A DNA stretch of 64,000 bases, taken from contig NZ_JALNMI010000005.1 of NCBI RefSeq assembly GCF_023156585.1, positions 186,001 to 250,000 on the forward strand, in the 5' to 3' direction. The stretch is from Subsaxibacter sp. CAU 1640 (GTDB lineage: Bacteria; Bacteroidota; Bacteroidia; Flavobacteriales; Flavobacteriaceae). Under the pieces are notes generated by a model, which saw only the letters and a program-made list of their open reading frames with translations, was not told the origin of the DNA and did not search any database. The position numbers and the translations under genes are program-made. This document shows positions 62,661 to 64,000 of this stretch, piece after piece (within the stretch, counting starts at the first letter, position 1; every line of letters starts with the position of its first letter).

Positions 62661-63866
62661 TTACCTTCTGAATTTATAATAAGGCTCCAAAGGATGCGTG
62701 TTGCCCTTCAGTAAGTTCGCAATAACATTCGCACCAATCACTGAAAAGGTAATACCGTTACCGCCAAAACCAAGCAGGAAGTAAGTGCTGGGAAAATCAG
62801 GATGTTCACCAATATAAGGCAAGCCATCTTTGGTTTCTCCAAACGTTCCAGCCCAAGCAAAGTCGGCACGAAACTCATATTCAGGTAAGAGACGTTTCAA
62901 TTTCTTTTGGAGCGTCTTTTCTTTTTTGCAAATCAATGAGTCACGCTTATCATCGTCTACAAAATCCTCATCTTCACCACCAATCAAGATACGATGGTCG
63001 TCAGTAGTGCGCATATACAGGTAAGGGTCAGCTGTATTCCAAAACAAAGTGTCGCACAAGTGTTTTTGCTTTTTGTCGATACGCTCGCCCACAATGGCAT
63101 AGGTAGATAAAAGTTTGACAAAATCGTCCTTGATGATTTCAGTACTCTCAAAACCATTGCAATAGATAAGCTTTTTAGCCTTGATGGTGTTACCGTAATC
63201 AGTTTTGACCTTAACGCCATTTTTGGTATAGTCCATAGATGCTATTTCCGTTTTATCAAACACTTTCAAGCCTTTTTTGCAATTATACTGCAGCGCATCG
63301 TGTGCGAACTTAAAAGCGTCCATACTGCCGCCTTGTTGAGAAAGGATGCCAGCATAAGCGTCTTTGAGATGGTATTTTTTCTGAAGTTGTTCCTCTGTCA
63401 ACCATTTAACGGGTAAACCAGCTTCTTTTCGTGCATCAAATTCCTTTTGAAGCATAGGAACATCCTTTTTGTAAGCTGCAAAGTAGAGCGATTCTTTTTT
63501 GTCGAATCCACAGTCAGATTTGATGTGCTTTACAATACTTCCCAGTTCATCAATCGAATCATAACACGCCCAATAATTAGCTTCAGCGGCGTCTTTGCCA
63601 ATCATTTCCGTTAGTTCAAACAACGGTACGTCAATTTCATATTGCAACATAGAGGTGGTTGCCGAGGTGCTGCCGTTGGCGATTTCACGTCGGTCAATCA
63701 ATACGGTGTTGTAGTCTTCGCTGATGCATTTGTGCGCCATCAAGCTTCCGGTGATGCCACCACCAACAATTAGAATGTCGATATCCAAATCTTCAGCAAG
63801 GGAAGGGTAAGACTCCAAAAGTCCGTTTTTCACCAACCAGAACGGTTCATTCGATGTTAAATCCAT
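62661..63866 (-). CDS. NAD(P)/FAD-dependent oxidoreductase, DAO family
   Basis: A 401-residue flavoprotein. N-terminal FAD-binding motif IDILIVGGGITGSLMAHKC (GGGITG at 35-40), a GSTSATTSMLQYE segment, and C-terminal YLMRTTDDHRILIGGEDE-like block (LYMRTTDDHRILIGGEDEDF) with TFGETKDGLPYIGEHP and LLGFGGNGITFSVIGANVI. This is the D-amino-acid oxidase/glycine oxidase type fold (PF01266). The substrate is not clear. Convergent with the receptor gene, four bases between stops. Confidence 0.9.
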   Translation of the reverse strand: MDLTSNEPFWLVKNGLLESYPSLAEDLDIDILIVGGGITGSLMAHKCISEDYNTVLIDRREIANGSTSATTSMLQYEIDVPLFELTEMIGKDAAEANYWACYDSIDELGSIVKHIKSDCGFDKKESLYFAAYKKDVPMLQKEFDARKEAGLPVKWLTEEQLQKKYHLKDAYAGILSQQGGSMDAFKFAHDALQYNCKKGLKVFDKTEIASMDYTKNGVKVKTDYGNTIKAKKLIYCNGFESTEIIKDDFVKLLSTYAIVGERIDKKQKHLCDTLFWNTADPYLYMRTTDDHRILIGGEDEDFVDDDKRDSLICKKEKTLQKKLKRLLPEYEFRADFAWAGTFGETKDGLPYIGEHPDFPSTYFLLGFGGNGITFSVIGANVIANLLKGNTHPLEPYYKFRR

Positions 63867-64000
63867 AGTTTGATTACAATTAGAATTGAAAATTAAAGGT
63901 TATCTATTTCAATAGTTAATTGAAAAACTAAAAAGATTAACACGGTTAGCACTTTGGGTGCTTTTACAAGAGACTTTTATTTCACGGAAAAATTGTTTAA

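Overview
The window is a piece of a chromosome from a member of the Bacteroidota, almost certainly a flavobacterium (family Flavobacteriaceae). The evidence is the low GC content, TAnnTTTG-type -7 promoter boxes, five secreted proteins with type IX secretion (T9SS) sorting domains, a carboxypeptidase-regulatory-like TonB-dependent receptor, SusC-era style signal peptides ending in SAQ/AQ, and families typical of this group (DUF6090, the 65-residue MARAMFEYT protein, the MoxR/DUF58/SpoIIM/RDD cluster). No rRNA, tRNA, CRISPR array, IS element or replication origin was seen.

Layout. 1-4,502: end of a sigma-54 regulator, a PPK2 polyphosphate kinase, a secreted M28 peptidase, a secreted DinB-like protein, a DUF6090 gene broken by one in-frame stop, and a cupin lipoprotein. 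4,621-8,910: an MBOAT O-acyltransferase with its SGNH-like partner, a decayed MFS transporter and an AI-2E family permease. 9,014-16,708: housekeeping genes (lysA, sucC, cysH, uvrB) with small conserved proteins between. 16,880-17,299: a 20-copy, 21-bp tandem array. 17,346-31,502: two small unknown genes and then four large T9SS type B proteins in tandem built from a variable number of CDxDxDG modules. 31,533-36,195: an ABC exporter, an AIM24-like protein and the divergent oxyR/dps pair. 36,330-43,432: a six-gene DUF58-MoxR-DUF4350-DUF4129-membrane-SpoIIM operon with a divergent RDD gene. 43,641-47,614: a TRIC/UPF0126 channel, an M3 peptidase, DUF305 and RDD proteins.

47,869-50,508 holds the most interesting locus: four overlapping genes that read as sdpI-sdpC-sdpA-sdpB, a flavobacterial counterpart of the Bacillus SDP cannibalism toxin system, with the immunity gene first. 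The toxin precursor has a lipoprotein signal, an unusual cysteine layout, and two identical 12-bp putative operators upstream. 50,509-56,060 looks like accessory DNA: an unknown 302-residue protein, palindromic repeats, a T9SS type A beta-propeller protein, two HNH-type genes bounded by inverted and direct repeats that resemble integron-cassette ends, and a second 21-bp array. 56,098-63,866: cyclophilin and NUDIX genes with a markedly higher GC content and start codons only four bases apart, an acyltransferase, an ECF sigma factor, lysoplasmalogenase, a TonB-dependent receptor and a FAD oxidoreductase.

A theme at every scale is period 7: many spacers between genes are made of degenerate heptanucleotide repeats, one spacer has eight perfect CTCACAA copies next to a start codon, and both minisatellites have 21-bp units that keep reading frames open as heptads.
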